Positions 7,634 to 15,100 of a stretch of DNA of 44,037 nucleotides are shown here, in pieces. Position 1 is the first letter of the stretch, and the number at the start of each line of letters is the position of its first letter. The DNA comes from Marinibacterium sp. (GTDB taxonomy: Bacteria; Pseudomonadota; Alphaproteobacteria; Rhodobacterales; Rhodobacteraceae), in contig JAEPNQ010000026.1 in the NCBI GenBank assembly GCA_017643305.1, positions 1 to 44,037 of the forward strand. Reading direction: 5' to 3'. Below the pieces are notes generated by a model that did not search any database, had not been told where the DNA came from, and was given only the letters and a program-made list of their open reading frames with translations. Made by a program: the position numbers and the translations under genes.

Positions 7634-8637
7634 CCAAGCACCTCTTCCACCACTCGGCTGACCCGGACGCCAGAGCCAGCTTCGTCCATAGGGTCGCGGC
7701 GCAGGCGGTGGGTCAGTGCCAGCGGCGCAATGCGGCTGATATGTTCGCGCGTGATTGCAGCGGCCCCCTCATACCCGGCCAGCGCGCGACAGCCACGTAA
7801 CAGCGTCAATTCCCCGCGCAAGCCGTCGGCACCAAGGGCTATACACAACTCGGCGCATTTTCGTAGCTCGGCCTTGCGGACCTTGATGCTGTCCAACGCG
7901 TCGCGTGCGGTCAGAATGGCAGTACGGACCTCCTTGTCCGCGCGGTCCCATTTCTTCAAGAACCTGTTGGGGTTCGTCTCGTAAGCATCCCGGCGCTGGA
8001 CCACTTCCACCCGCTCTTCGACATCGTCGGGTGAGCGAACCTCGACTGACAGACCAAACCGATCCAGAAGCTGTGGGCGCAATTCTCCTTCTTCCGGATT
8101 GCCCGAGCCCACCAGCACAAACCGAGCTGGATGGCGAATGGACAGACCCTCGCGCTCGACCACGTTTTCACCGGATTGAGCCACGTCAAGCAGCAGATCA
8201 ACGATATGATCTTCGAGCAGGTTGACCTCATCAATATACAAATAACCGCGATTGGCCTGTGCCAGGAGACCGGGCTGAAACGCCTTTTCGCCACTGACCA
8301 GCGCGCGTTCGATGTCGAGCGCGCCAGTCACGCGGTCCTCGGTCGCGCCCAGTGGCAGGTCAACCACAGGGGTCGGGCGCGTTACCAGCGGCGCGTCGTC
8401 GGGCACGTCGGCCCACTCGGGACGCTGTGCAATGCTGGGGGAATTCACCGGACAGCCCCGGACCGCCTCGATTTCTGGCAACAAAGCAGCCAGCGATCGC
8501 ACGGCGGTGGATTTCCCAGTACCCCGGTCACCAAAGACCAAAACTCCGCCCAGTTTTGGGTCAATCGCGGTGAGGATCATCGCCAGTTTCATCTGGTCCT
8601 GACCAACAATAGCAGAGAAGGGGAATGCGCGTGTCAT
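7630..8637 (-). CDS. bchI: Magnesium chelatase ATPase subunit I (BchI)
   Basis: This 335-aa AAA+ ATPase has Walker A GDRGTGKSTAVRSL, Walker B LYIDEVNLLEDHIVDLLLD and sensor/arginine-finger region GSGNPEEGELRPQLLDRFGL. It drives Mg insertion together with BchD and BchH. The open frame extends upstream to 8742, but the start is placed at 8637 because MTRAFPFSAIVGQDQMKLAM is the conserved N-terminus and the ATG forms an ATGA overlap with the crtA stop. It is cotranscribed with crtA, bchD and bchO. Confidence 0.95.
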   Translation of the reverse strand: MTRAFPFSAIVGQDQMKLAMILTAIDPKLGGVLVFGDRGTGKSTAVRSLAALLPEIEAVRGCPVNSPSIAQRPEWADVPDDAPLVTRPTPVVDLPLGATEDRVTGALDIERALVSGEKAFQPGLLAQANRGYLYIDEVNLLEDHIVDLLLDVAQSGENVVEREGLSIRHPARFVLVGSGNPEEGELRPQLLDRFGLSVEVRSPDDVEERVEVVQRRDAYETNPNRFLKKWDRADKEVRTAILTARDALDSIKVRKAELRKCAELCIALGADGLRGELTLLRGCRALAGYEGAAAITREHISRIAPLALTHRLRRDPMDEAGSGVRVSRVVEEVLG

Positions 8638-9353
8638 TGGGTCTGGGTGGCCTTTTGTGAGAATGTGACAGACTGCTGCCCGTTCCAATGCCCGACTTCG
8701 TCGAGAACGGCAAACCTGGCATATAGCTCTTCGCGAAACCATTTGCCGTCTCGCACGGCTTGGATGGCGGCGGCATGCGGCCCGGGATCGCGAGCAAATC
8801 GGGCCATGGAGGCCAGATCGGGCCAGATCGAAAAGGTGATCTGGTGCAGGAACGGCACCTCGCCAAGTCCGATTTTCATTAGGACATCGGAGTTATCTCC
8901 GATCACGCCGCTGATATCCGGCACCCGGCGCCAGAACTGCATCAGGATGCTTGGTTTTATCGTCGCGCGGGTTAACGCAACAATGCCATGATCTGGCATT
9001 TGCGGGTTTTCCACCGCAAAAGGGCTTTGTCCAGACCACGACCCCCGGCTTGAAATTGGGCGCAGGAACACTGTCCAGCTTTCCGTGGCATTGGCGTGAT
9101 ACCAGCGAAATGGCGCGCGGGTCTGCAAGGCCGCGCGAGCGGTTTCCTGGTCCTGCCACACGCATAAAACACCCCAGACGGCGGTGTTGGGTTTCGGCGT
9201 GAACCCTTCGCCCGTGCCCGAGCCGCACAGCTTCCAAAAGGTCAGCCCGGGCATACAAGACATAGGCCCGCGGGCGAACCCCATCATCGCAAATGCGCCG
9301 AGACGACCCCAAGGGCCATCGAAGCGGAACAAGCTGAGCGTCGTTGTCTGAAT
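8634..9353 (-). CDS. crtA: Spheroidene monooxygenase CrtA, apparent ATT start
   Basis: CrtA adds the C2 keto group to spheroidene, giving spheroidenone in the presence of oxygen. Diagnostic sequence includes FWKLCGSGTGEGFTPKPN, VWQDQETARAAL, and GLGEVPFLHQITFSIWPDL. The homologous N-terminus in Rhodobacter begins Met-Gln-Thr-x-Thr-Leu-Ser-x-Phe-Arg-Phe. Here the same stretch reads IQTTTLSLFRFDG, with ATT (9353-9351) at the Met position. GAGGT lies 6 nt upstream of this ATT, and an in-frame TGA sits four codons before it, so no upstream start exists. The alternative TTG at 9332 would drop seven conserved residues and has no ribosome-binding site. With the ATT start the protein is 239 aa. It is the first gene of crtA-bchIDO. 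Confidence 0.9.
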   Translation of the reverse strand: MQTTTLSLFRFDGPWGRLGAFAMMGFARGPMSCMPGLTFWKLCGSGTGEGFTPKPNTAVWGVLCVWQDQETARAALQTRAPFRWYHANATESWTVFLRPISSRGSWSGQSPFAVENPQMPDHGIVALTRATIKPSILMQFWRRVPDISGVIGDNSDVLMKIGLGEVPFLHQITFSIWPDLASMARFARDPGPHAAAIQAVRDGKWFREELYARFAVLDEVGHWNGQQSVTFSQKATQTQ

Positions 9354-9359
9354 CGTTTT

Positions 9360-9364
9360 ACCTC
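9360..9364 (-). promoter_or_regulatory. Ribosome-binding site that fixes the crtA start at ATT
   Basis: On the minus strand GAGGT is followed by six bases (AAAACG) and then ATT CAG ACA. The spacing is ideal for the ATT and not for the TTG 21 nt downstream, which is the main evidence for the unusual start codon. Confidence 0.6.
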
Positions 9365-9369
9365 AATAC

Positions 9370-9387
9370 TGTCAACTTAGATTGACA
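9370..9387. promoter_or_regulatory. PpsR/CrtJ-type operator between crtA and crtI
   Basis: TGTCAACTTAGATTGACA fits TGT-N12-ACA, the consensus of the photosynthesis repressor PpsR/CrtJ; the outer arms TGTCAA and TTGACA are exact inverted repeats. It lies 17 nt upstream of the crtA start and 72 nt upstream of crtI, so a single site can repress both divergent carotenoid operons under oxygen or light. Confidence 0.8.
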
Positions 9388-9459
9388 TAATTCAATGAAT
9401 GTCGGAAGACTCTTTAAGCGGTAACCGGTCGCGACTGTGAAACATCGAAGCGAGGTCCG

Positions 9460-11010
9460 ATGACGCGCCAGGATATTGGGATACTTCAAAACGCCACGCC
9501 GATTGATCCGGTGCGTTCCCATGCGGTTGTGATCGGCGCAGGTCTGGGCGGGTTGGCCTCCGCCATGCGCCTTGGGGCGCGGGGCTACCGGGTTACTGTT
9601 GTGGACCGGCTGGACGGTCCTGGCGGGCGCGGGTCAGCGATTTGGAAAGATGGCCACCGGTTTGACCTTGGCCCGACCATCGTGACCGTGCCGCAAGTGT
9701 TCCGGGAACTGTGGGCCGCATGCGGGCGGGATTTTAGCGAAGACGTCGATCTGGTGTCGCTGGATCCTTTTTACGAAATCTTATGGCCTGACGGGGAACG
9801 GTTCTGCGCCTATCGCGATCCAGCCCGGATGGAGAAGGAGGTGGCTCGCCTGTCACCCGGTGATGTGAAAGGCTACCGGAAGTTCCTGCGTGACAGCGAA
9901 GCACGCTATCAGTTCGGGTTCGAAGATCTGGGACGGCGGCCGATGAATCGGCTCTGGGATTTGATCAAGGTGTTGCCGACCTTTGCACGTATGCGGGCAG
10001 ATCGGTCGGTTTATGCCCACGCGGCGCGGCGGTTTAGAGATCCGCGCCTTCGCATGGCGTTCAGTTTTCATCCCTTGTTTATCGGTGGTGACCCCACGCG
10101 GGTGACATCGATATACATCCTGGTCAGCCACCTGGAGAAGGCCTTTGGCGTGCATTACCCGATCGGCGGTGTGGCTGCGATTGCCCGGGCGATGGAGAAT
10201 GTGATCCGGTCGCAAGGTGGCACGGTTCGGTATGGCGTTGAGGCTGACGAAATTCTTGTGGATCAGGGGCATGTACAGGGAATCGCATTGGCGGATGGGC
10301 AGCGGGTCACGGCTGATCTGGTCGTCTCAAACGCGGATTCGGGTCACACCTATCAACGGCTTTTACGCAATCACCCTCGTCGACGGTGGACCAACCAGCG
10401 ACTGGCGCGTACGAAATGGTCGATGGGCCTGTTTGTCTGGTACTTTGGCACCAAGGGTACTCGGGGTCTTTGGCCAGAGGTTGGTCATCACACAATCCTC
10501 AACGGCCCGCGCTATCGTGGCTTGATCCGCGACATATTCCTGAAAGGCACTCTGGCTGATGACATGAGCCTATACGTGCACCGCCCCTCGGTGAACGACC
10601 CGACCGTTGCGCCCGAGGGCGACGATACGTTTTATGCGCTCAGCCCTGTGCCGCACTTGGGGCATTCCGATAGCGTAGACTGGCAGACCGAAGCCGAGCG
10701 GTATCGCCAGAAGGTTCAGGCGGTACTGGAAGACCAGCTGTTGCCCGGATTGGGGGCTCACCTGACCGCTTCTGAAGTGTTCACCCCCAATACGTTCCGT
10801 GACCGGTACCTGTCGCCGCTGGGCTGTGGGTTTTCGATTGAACCGCGCATCCTTCAAAGCGCGTGGTTCCGCCCGCACAACGTCAGCGAAGAGATACCGG
10901 GGCTGTTTCTGGTAGGCGCAGGGACGCATCCCGGCGCGGGTCTGCCCGGCGTGGTGAGCAGTGCCGAAGTGCTGTCGAAACTTGTTCCAGATCCGGTGAG
11001 GGTGCCATGA
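9460..11010 (+). CDS. crtI: Phytoene desaturase CrtI
   Basis: This 516-aa FAD-dependent desaturase introduces double bonds into phytoene (to neurosporene in spheroidene-pathway bacteria). The N-terminal dinucleotide-binding motif is VIGAGLGGLASAMRLGARGY with VVDRLDGPGGRGS. The C-terminal FAD/carotenoid signature is LFLVGAGTHPGAGLPGV. KAFGVHYPIGGVAAIARAM is also typical. The ATG follows a short GAGG site 4 nt upstream. It begins a plus-strand operon, crtI-crtB-tspO, divergent from crtA, with the shared PpsR-type operator between them. Confidence 0.95.
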   Translation: MTRQDIGILQNATPIDPVRSHAVVIGAGLGGLASAMRLGARGYRVTVVDRLDGPGGRGSAIWKDGHRFDLGPTIVTVPQVFRELWAACGRDFSEDVDLVSLDPFYEILWPDGERFCAYRDPARMEKEVARLSPGDVKGYRKFLRDSEARYQFGFEDLGRRPMNRLWDLIKVLPTFARMRADRSVYAHAARRFRDPRLRMAFSFHPLFIGGDPTRVTSIYILVSHLEKAFGVHYPIGGVAAIARAMENVIRSQGGTVRYGVEADEILVDQGHVQGIALADGQRVTADLVVSNADSGHTYQRLLRNHPRRRWTNQRLARTKWSMGLFVWYFGTKGTRGLWPEVGHHTILNGPRYRGLIRDIFLKGTLADDMSLYVHRPSVNDPTVAPEGDDTFYALSPVPHLGHSDSVDWQTEAERYRQKVQAVLEDQLLPGLGAHLTASEVFTPNTFRDRYLSPLGCGFSIEPRILQSAWFRPHNVSEEIPGLFLVGAGTHPGAGLPGVVSSAEVLSKLVPDPVRVP

Positions 11011-12053
11011 TTGATCCCGATGATATGGCCTATTGCCGCGATGCGATCCGGCATGGATCGCTGTCGTTTCACGCTGCCTCGCGCCTTCTGCACCCGTCGG
11101 TGCGTGATCCCGCACTGGCGCTTTATGCGTTCTGCCGCCTCGCAGATGATGAAGTGGACCTCAAGGCGGAAAAAGCGGCCGCTGTGTTGCGGTTGGGCGA
11201 ACGGTTGGATGCGGTCTATGCTGGCCGCCCCCGCAACGCCCCGCCCGACCGTGCCTTTGCCGCGATTGTCGAGGATTTCGAGATGCCGCGCGCCTTGCCC
11301 GAAGCATTGCTGGAAGGGCTGGCCTGGGACGCGATGGAACGGCGATATGACACCCTTTCGGACCTGGTGGCCTATTCAGCCCGGGTGGCCAGCGCGGTGG
11401 GCGTGATGATGGCGGTTCTCATGCGTCAGCGCGATGCAGATGCACTGGCGCGGGCCTGCGATCTGGGCGTGGCGATGCAACTGACCAACATCGCGCGTGA
11501 CGTAGGCGAAGATGCGCGTGAAAACCGCATGTACCTGCCGCTTGACTGGCTGGAAGAGCTGGATGTGGATGTAGAGGCTTTTATGGCTAACCCGCAGGCG
11601 CAGCCCGACATTCGGTTGTGCATCGCGCGCCTGCTATCAGAAGCGCGCCAACTCTATGTACGATCGGAAGCTGGGATCGCCCAATTGCCGCTGTCCTGCA
11701 GACCCGGCATCTATGCTGCGCGTTTTGTCTACGCCGGGATCGGCGGTCAGGTGCGCCGCGCCGGTCATGACAGCGTGTCCCAACGGGCGCGTACTGGCAG
11801 TTGGCAGAAACTGGGCTGGCTGACTTGGTCCTTGGCACGCACCGGGCTGAGCATGGCCACGCCGACTTCACCGCGGTTATACTCCCGCCCTTTGCCGGAA
11901 ACCGCTTTTCTGGTGGAAGCTGCCGCTGAGGGGCCGCGCAGCAATGCCGAGTGGAGCGATACACTCTGCTCTGTTTTTACGCAGCTGCGGCAAACGGATT
12001 TTGAGCGGAGCGCGCAGATGTTGCCCGTGCCTCAGACTTCAAAGACGCAGTGA
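11007..12053 (+). CDS. crtB: Phytoene synthase CrtB
   Basis: This 348-aa protein joins two GGPP molecules head-to-head into phytoene. It carries both Asp-rich motifs of squalene/phytoene synthases: YAFCRLADDEVDLKAE (first) and MQLTNIARDVGEDARENRM (second), plus YLPLDWL and the conserved GIYAARFVYAGIG segment. The start is the ATG at 11007, which overlaps the crtI stop (ATGA); the longer upstream open frame is only crtI read out of frame. A GAGG element inside the crtI end sits 5 nt before the ATG. Confidence 0.95.
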   Translation: MIDPDDMAYCRDAIRHGSLSFHAASRLLHPSVRDPALALYAFCRLADDEVDLKAEKAAAVLRLGERLDAVYAGRPRNAPPDRAFAAIVEDFEMPRALPEALLEGLAWDAMERRYDTLSDLVAYSARVASAVGVMMAVLMRQRDADALARACDLGVAMQLTNIARDVGEDARENRMYLPLDWLEELDVDVEAFMANPQAQPDIRLCIARLLSEARQLYVRSEAGIAQLPLSCRPGIYAARFVYAGIGGQVRRAGHDSVSQRARTGSWQKLGWLTWSLARTGLSMATPTSPRLYSRPLPETAFLVEAAAEGPRSNAEWSDTLCSVFTQLRQTDFERSAQMLPVPQTSKTQ

Positions 12054-12532
12054 TGTTCGCCTTGTATTTTGGGATTTTCATAGCTGCCTGTGTTGCCGCC
12101 GGTGCGACAGGAGCGATGTTCCCGCCGGGTGCGTGGTACCGCGCGTTGAAGAAACCCGGCTGGACCCCGCCCAACTGGCTATTCCCGGTCGCATGGACCA
12201 CGCTTTACATCTGCATGTCCTGGGCTGGTGCACTGGCCGCGACCCGGGAAGGTGCCAGCTTGGCGCTGGCGCTTTGGGGTTTGCAGATCGCGATCAATAC
12301 GCTTTGGACGCCGGTGTTCTTTGGCCTGCGCCGGATCCGGGCCGGCATGGTGGTGCTGGCCGCGCTTTGGGTGTCGGTGGCGTTAACGACAGTGGCTCTG
12401 TGGTTTGTGGTACCATTGGCCGGGATGCTGTTTGTGCCTTATCTGGCATGGGTCAGCGTCGCGACTGCGCTGAACTGGTCGGTCCTGCGCCTGAACCCCG
12501 AGGTAGCGGACAATCCGCCAATCGAGGCCTAA
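12053..12532 (+). CDS. tspO: Tryptophan-rich sensory protein TspO/CrtK
   Basis: About 159 aa with five membrane helices and the TspO/MBR pattern: GAWYRALKKPGWTPPNWLFPVAWTTLY cannot be quoted whole, but WYRALKKPGWTPPNWLFPV and ALWGLQIAINTLWTPVFFGL are diagnostic. In Rhodobacter, TspO is an outer-membrane porphyrin-binding regulator that tunes photosynthesis gene expression in response to oxygen. The start is either ATG 12053 (TGATG overlap with crtB) or GTG 12050; both begin in the crtB stop, so coupling is likely. It ends the crtI-crtB-tspO operon and converges on crtC. Confidence 0.92.
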   Translation: MFALYFGIFIAACVAAGATGAMFPPGAWYRALKKPGWTPPNWLFPVAWTTLYICMSWAGALAATREGASLALALWGLQIAINTLWTPVFFGLRRIRAGMVVLAALWVSVALTTVALWFVVPLAGMLFVPYLAWVSVATALNWSVLRLNPEVADNPPIEA

Positions 12533-12571
12533 GAATTTTTGCGCCCGTACAGCTGTAGGCTTGTGCCAGTC

Positions 12572-12587
12572 CCAAAGTTCGCTTTGG
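12572..12587. terminator. Hairpin between convergent tspO and crtC
   Basis: CCAAAG-TTCG-CTTTGG is a perfect 6-bp stem with a TTCG tetraloop, in the 67-bp gap between the convergent ends of tspO and crtC. There is no strong T run, only a T-rich TCTTCT on the plus side, so it may act as a two-way terminator or a 3'-end stabiliser. A separate 10-bp palindrome TACAGCTGTA lies at 12548-12557. Confidence 0.45.
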
Positions 12588-12599
12588 TCTTCTGGGGCT

Positions 12600-13535
12600 T
12601 TAGAAATGCCACCGCGCGCGGCGTGGCACCCGGACTGCCAGCATCGGCTTCAACCAGGGGGACCGGAACCGCCGCAGATCAAGCGCCTCATAGACGCCCA
12701 GCGTGGGTTCGCCGTCAAGCTGCGTTTCTACCATCGCACGGGAGTAAAACGGCGCTTCCAGCATGTTCATGACCACCCTTGGCTGCGTGCCCGCATCGGC
12801 GCGGGCGTCGCGCCGCACAGCCCATAGGTTGCGAGGCATGTGGGTTTGCGCAAATGGCGGCACCTCGCGCGGTGGGCCGTTATGCGGGAAGACAATGGCG
12901 CGGCTTAACCTCGTACCATTCAACCGTTCAGCATCGTAGAAACAGGTGCTGCCGTCCTTGGTTGGGAAACGGCCCCAGGTCCAATAGGCAAAATCTTCTT
13001 CCAGCGCGCGGGTGCCGAAATTGGCATCGAAATAGCCATGCCCGGACCAAGACCAGCCGCGTTTCTCCAAGTCTACGTCAATACGTGCGGTCGGGGCAAA
13101 GGGGCGCCAGATATGCGCGCCATCCGGGGTCAACGGCAGCTCAACCCCAGTCACCTGCGGCGCGTGCAACGTGACGCGCCCCCGAACCGGGGCAACAATC
13201 GGCAGTGCGCCCATCTCGTTGATATCAATCTCCAGCCGTCCGTTACTCCAGTACAGGGCAGACGGGCCCACGTTCATGGTCGTCGAGGTGAGCCGCAGTG
13301 CAGACCGTCCCCGGTCTGTCATGGTGAACCGACCGCCGGGACCATAAGTGGCCACGTTAATACAGCAGTGGTTTTCCGGATCCTTGCGCCCTGACCACCG
13401 ATACCATGGCGAAAACACTGATCCGATAAAGGCGATGATGGAAATCGCCTGGCTGCCATCGTCGCTGATGCCGTCTATATACCACCATGCATAGCCGTTT
13501 GGTGGGACGCGAAGCGCAAAGTGCGGTCTTTCATG
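12600..13535 (-). CDS. crtC: Acyclic carotenoid 1,2-hydratase CrtC (start uncertain)
   Basis: CrtC hydrates neurosporene or spheroidene precursors at C1. Recognised by IIAFIGSVFSPWYRWSGRKD, PENHCCINVATYGPGGRF, LTSTTMNVGPSALYWSNGRL and GHGYFDANFGTRALEEDF. Conserved sequence extends upstream to about HFALRVPPNGYAWWYIDG, but no ATG, GTG or TTG lies in frame just before it. The in-frame choices are the GTG at 13418 (which would remove the conserved GYAWWYIDG segment) or an ATG at 13814 deep inside crtD (a long crtD-overlapping extension). An ATG at 13534 is out of frame by one. I place the 5' limit at the last codon with plausible homology, not at a proven start. The crtC frame overlaps the 3' end of crtD by about 60 nt, and crtD-crtC form one operon. 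Confidence 0.88.
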   Translation of the reverse strand, partial: HERPHFALRVPPNGYAWWYIDGISDDGSQAISIIAFIGSVFSPWYRWSGRKDPENHCCINVATYGPGGRFTMTDRGRSALRLTSTTMNVGPSALYWSNGRLEIDINEMGALPIVAPVRGRVTLHAPQVTGVELPLTPDGAHIWRPFAPTARIDVDLEKRGWSWSGHGYFDANFGTRALEEDFAYWTWGRFPTKDGSTCFYDAERLNGTRLSRAIVFPHNGPPREVPPFAQTHMPRNLWAVRRDARADAGTQPRVVMNMLEAPFYSRAMVETQLDGEPTLGVYEALDLRRFRSPWLKPMLAVRVPRRARWHF

Positions 13536-15010
13536 ATCGTTTCGACCGCGTGCCGTGCGGAGAGTGCAGCCATCGGAATACCCGCTCCCGGATGCGCCCC
13601 TCCGCCCGCAAGATACAGACCCGGGACCGAGGTCTTCGCGCGTGGACGTTTCAGACTGGCGGTCATGCCATGCGGGCTCTGCCCGTATAGGGAGCCGAGG
13701 CTCTCCGGAAAAAGGCTGGCGAAATCGCTGGGCTGTGTCAGCGCCTGCGGCCCCGGCAGCGGATCGAAGGTCAGACCGAAATGGGCCAGTGTGTGGAAGG
13801 TGCGGTTTTGCCATGTCTCAAAGTCCAGTTCGGGGCTGCGCGCGGTGCTGAGCGCGGGAGCGTTGATGATAATTTCAAACCGCTCGGACCCGCTGGGCGC
13901 TGGCCCATGCCGGTTGCGGTCCTGGGCGCAAACGTAAAGTGTTGGCGCGCTGGGCGGGTGGCCATTGGCAAGCTCGCTGAATTCGCGGGCGTTGTCGGCG
14001 GAAAAGAATACATTGTGATGCGACAGGTCGAAACCGCTGGCCTTAGCGGCAAAGCTCCAGACCAGAGCAGACAGGCTGCGGGGCGCAGTGCGTGTGTCTG
14101 ATGCGACGCCTGCCACATCCGGGCCAAGCGCACCTTTAGCCAGGGCGCGGGGATCGCCGTTGAACACAACGACATCGGGCTTGAGCGTGCGGCCACCGTC
14201 CAGAATGACCGTCGGGCCTGCGTCGTCATTGGTTTTCAGCCGGGTGACAACGCTGTTGTACAGAAACGTGACCCCGTGCCGGATACACAGCGCTTCGATC
14301 GCCAGCGGCAGCTGCGCCATCCCGCCGGGGATGGTCCAAACGCCTGCGGCCTCGGCCTGCCATATCAGGCCCAGCAAGGCAGGGGCCTCAAACGGGGATC
14401 CACCTACATAGGTTGCGTAGCGCCCGAACAGTTGCACCAGACGGCGGTCGGAAAACAACGTAGATAACCGCGTGTCCAGCGTCTGACCCGGCGCTATGGC
14501 CCGCAGCAGCGCTGGCTTGCGCATCACCGCCGCCCCCAGCGCGGGCAGGGAGGGTTCGGGTGTCTCCATCATCGGGCTACGGAACGTGTCATAAAGCGCG
14601 CGTGTTTCGCGGTGAAAGTGTTCAAAGGCGTTGGCATTTGCGCTGTCGGAAAACGCCCCGATGGCTGTGATGTTTGCGGCCGGGTCATGGGATAGATCCA
14701 GCTGACTGCCATCAGGCCAGACATGGCGCGCAATCGTTTCGCATTTCTCAATCTGCAGATGGTCGTCCAGTTTTTCGCCAAGGCAGCGAAACACATCGTC
14801 AAATACTGGTTTTAATGTCATCACCGTTGGCCCGGCATCCACGGGTCCGGCAGGCGACGGAACTGAGCGGATTTTGCCGCCCGGGGCCGAGGCCTGTTCG
14901 ATAACGGTCACGCCAAAGCCCGCTGCGCACAGCCGGGCAGCGGCGCATAATCCGGCAATTCCCGCGCCGACGACAATCGCCTGACCGATATGTTTCTGCG
15001 ACTGGGGCAT
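13475..15010 (-). CDS. crtD: Methoxyneurosporene (1-OH-carotenoid) 3,4-desaturase CrtD
   Basis: This 511-aa flavoprotein of the CrtI family desaturates the hydroxy/methoxy-neurosporene end group. N-terminal FAD motif: AIVVGAGIAGLCAAARLCAA with VIEQASAPGGKIRS. C-terminal signature: LYLAGGGAHPGAGIPMAALS. PVDAGPTVMTLKPVFDDVF is a CrtD-typical block. I chose the ATG at 15010 rather than the upstream TTG at 15037, because 15010 lies close before the FAD motif and leaves the PpsR-type site outside the gene. The C-terminal tail after MAALSARHAVETI continues about 20 residues into the crtC frame region before TAG, which looks longer than needed. Confidence 0.93.
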   Translation of the reverse strand: MPQSQKHIGQAIVVGAGIAGLCAAARLCAAGFGVTVIEQASAPGGKIRSVPSPAGPVDAGPTVMTLKPVFDDVFRCLGEKLDDHLQIEKCETIARHVWPDGSQLDLSHDPAANITAIGAFSDSANANAFEHFHRETRALYDTFRSPMMETPEPSLPALGAAVMRKPALLRAIAPGQTLDTRLSTLFSDRRLVQLFGRYATYVGGSPFEAPALLGLIWQAEAAGVWTIPGGMAQLPLAIEALCIRHGVTFLYNSVVTRLKTNDDAGPTVILDGGRTLKPDVVVFNGDPRALAKGALGPDVAGVASDTRTAPRSLSALVWSFAAKASGFDLSHHNVFFSADNAREFSELANGHPPSAPTLYVCAQDRNRHGPAPSGSERFEIIINAPALSTARSPELDFETWQNRTFHTLAHFGLTFDPLPGPQALTQPSDFASLFPESLGSLYGQSPHGMTASLKRPRAKTSVPGLYLAGGGAHPGAGIPMAALSARHAVETIMKDRTLRFASHQTAMHGGI

Positions 15011-15038
15011 GCGGAATTGTTGACTCAGACAACACAAC

Positions 15039-15056
15039 TGTCCAGTATAATTTACA
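15039..15056. promoter_or_regulatory. PpsR/CrtJ-type operator, crtD/crtE (strong site)
   Basis: TGTCCAGTATAATTTACA fits TGT-N12-ACA. It lies 28 nt upstream of the crtD ATG and 44 nt upstream of the crtE ATG, in their 90-bp divergent gap. Confidence 0.7.
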
Positions 15057-15062
15057 CTAACG

Positions 15063-15080
15063 TGTCATCTTAAATGGACG
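15063..15080. promoter_or_regulatory. PpsR/CrtJ-type half-conserved operator near crtE
   Basis: TGTCATCTTAAATGGACG fits TGT-N12-AC but ends in G rather than A. It lies 6 bp from the stronger site, allowing cooperative binding of two repressor units. Confidence 0.45.
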
Positions 15081-15100
15081 CTCTGCGCGGGTGATTAAAT

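Noticed and set aside
8638-8742. N-terminal extension of bchI to 8742
   Set aside because: It is crtA read in another frame; the ATG at 8637 gives the conserved BchI N-terminus and the standard ATGA overlap.
9071-9387. TTG at 9332 as the crtA start
   Set aside because: No ribosome-binding site at proper distance and loss of the conserved first residues; kept only as the fallback to the ATT start.
15013-15041. TGT...ACA pairs with 11 or 13 bases between them near 15020-15038
   Set aside because: The spacing does not fit the N12 (or N10) rule of the PpsR consensus, so only the 15039 and 15063 sites were kept.
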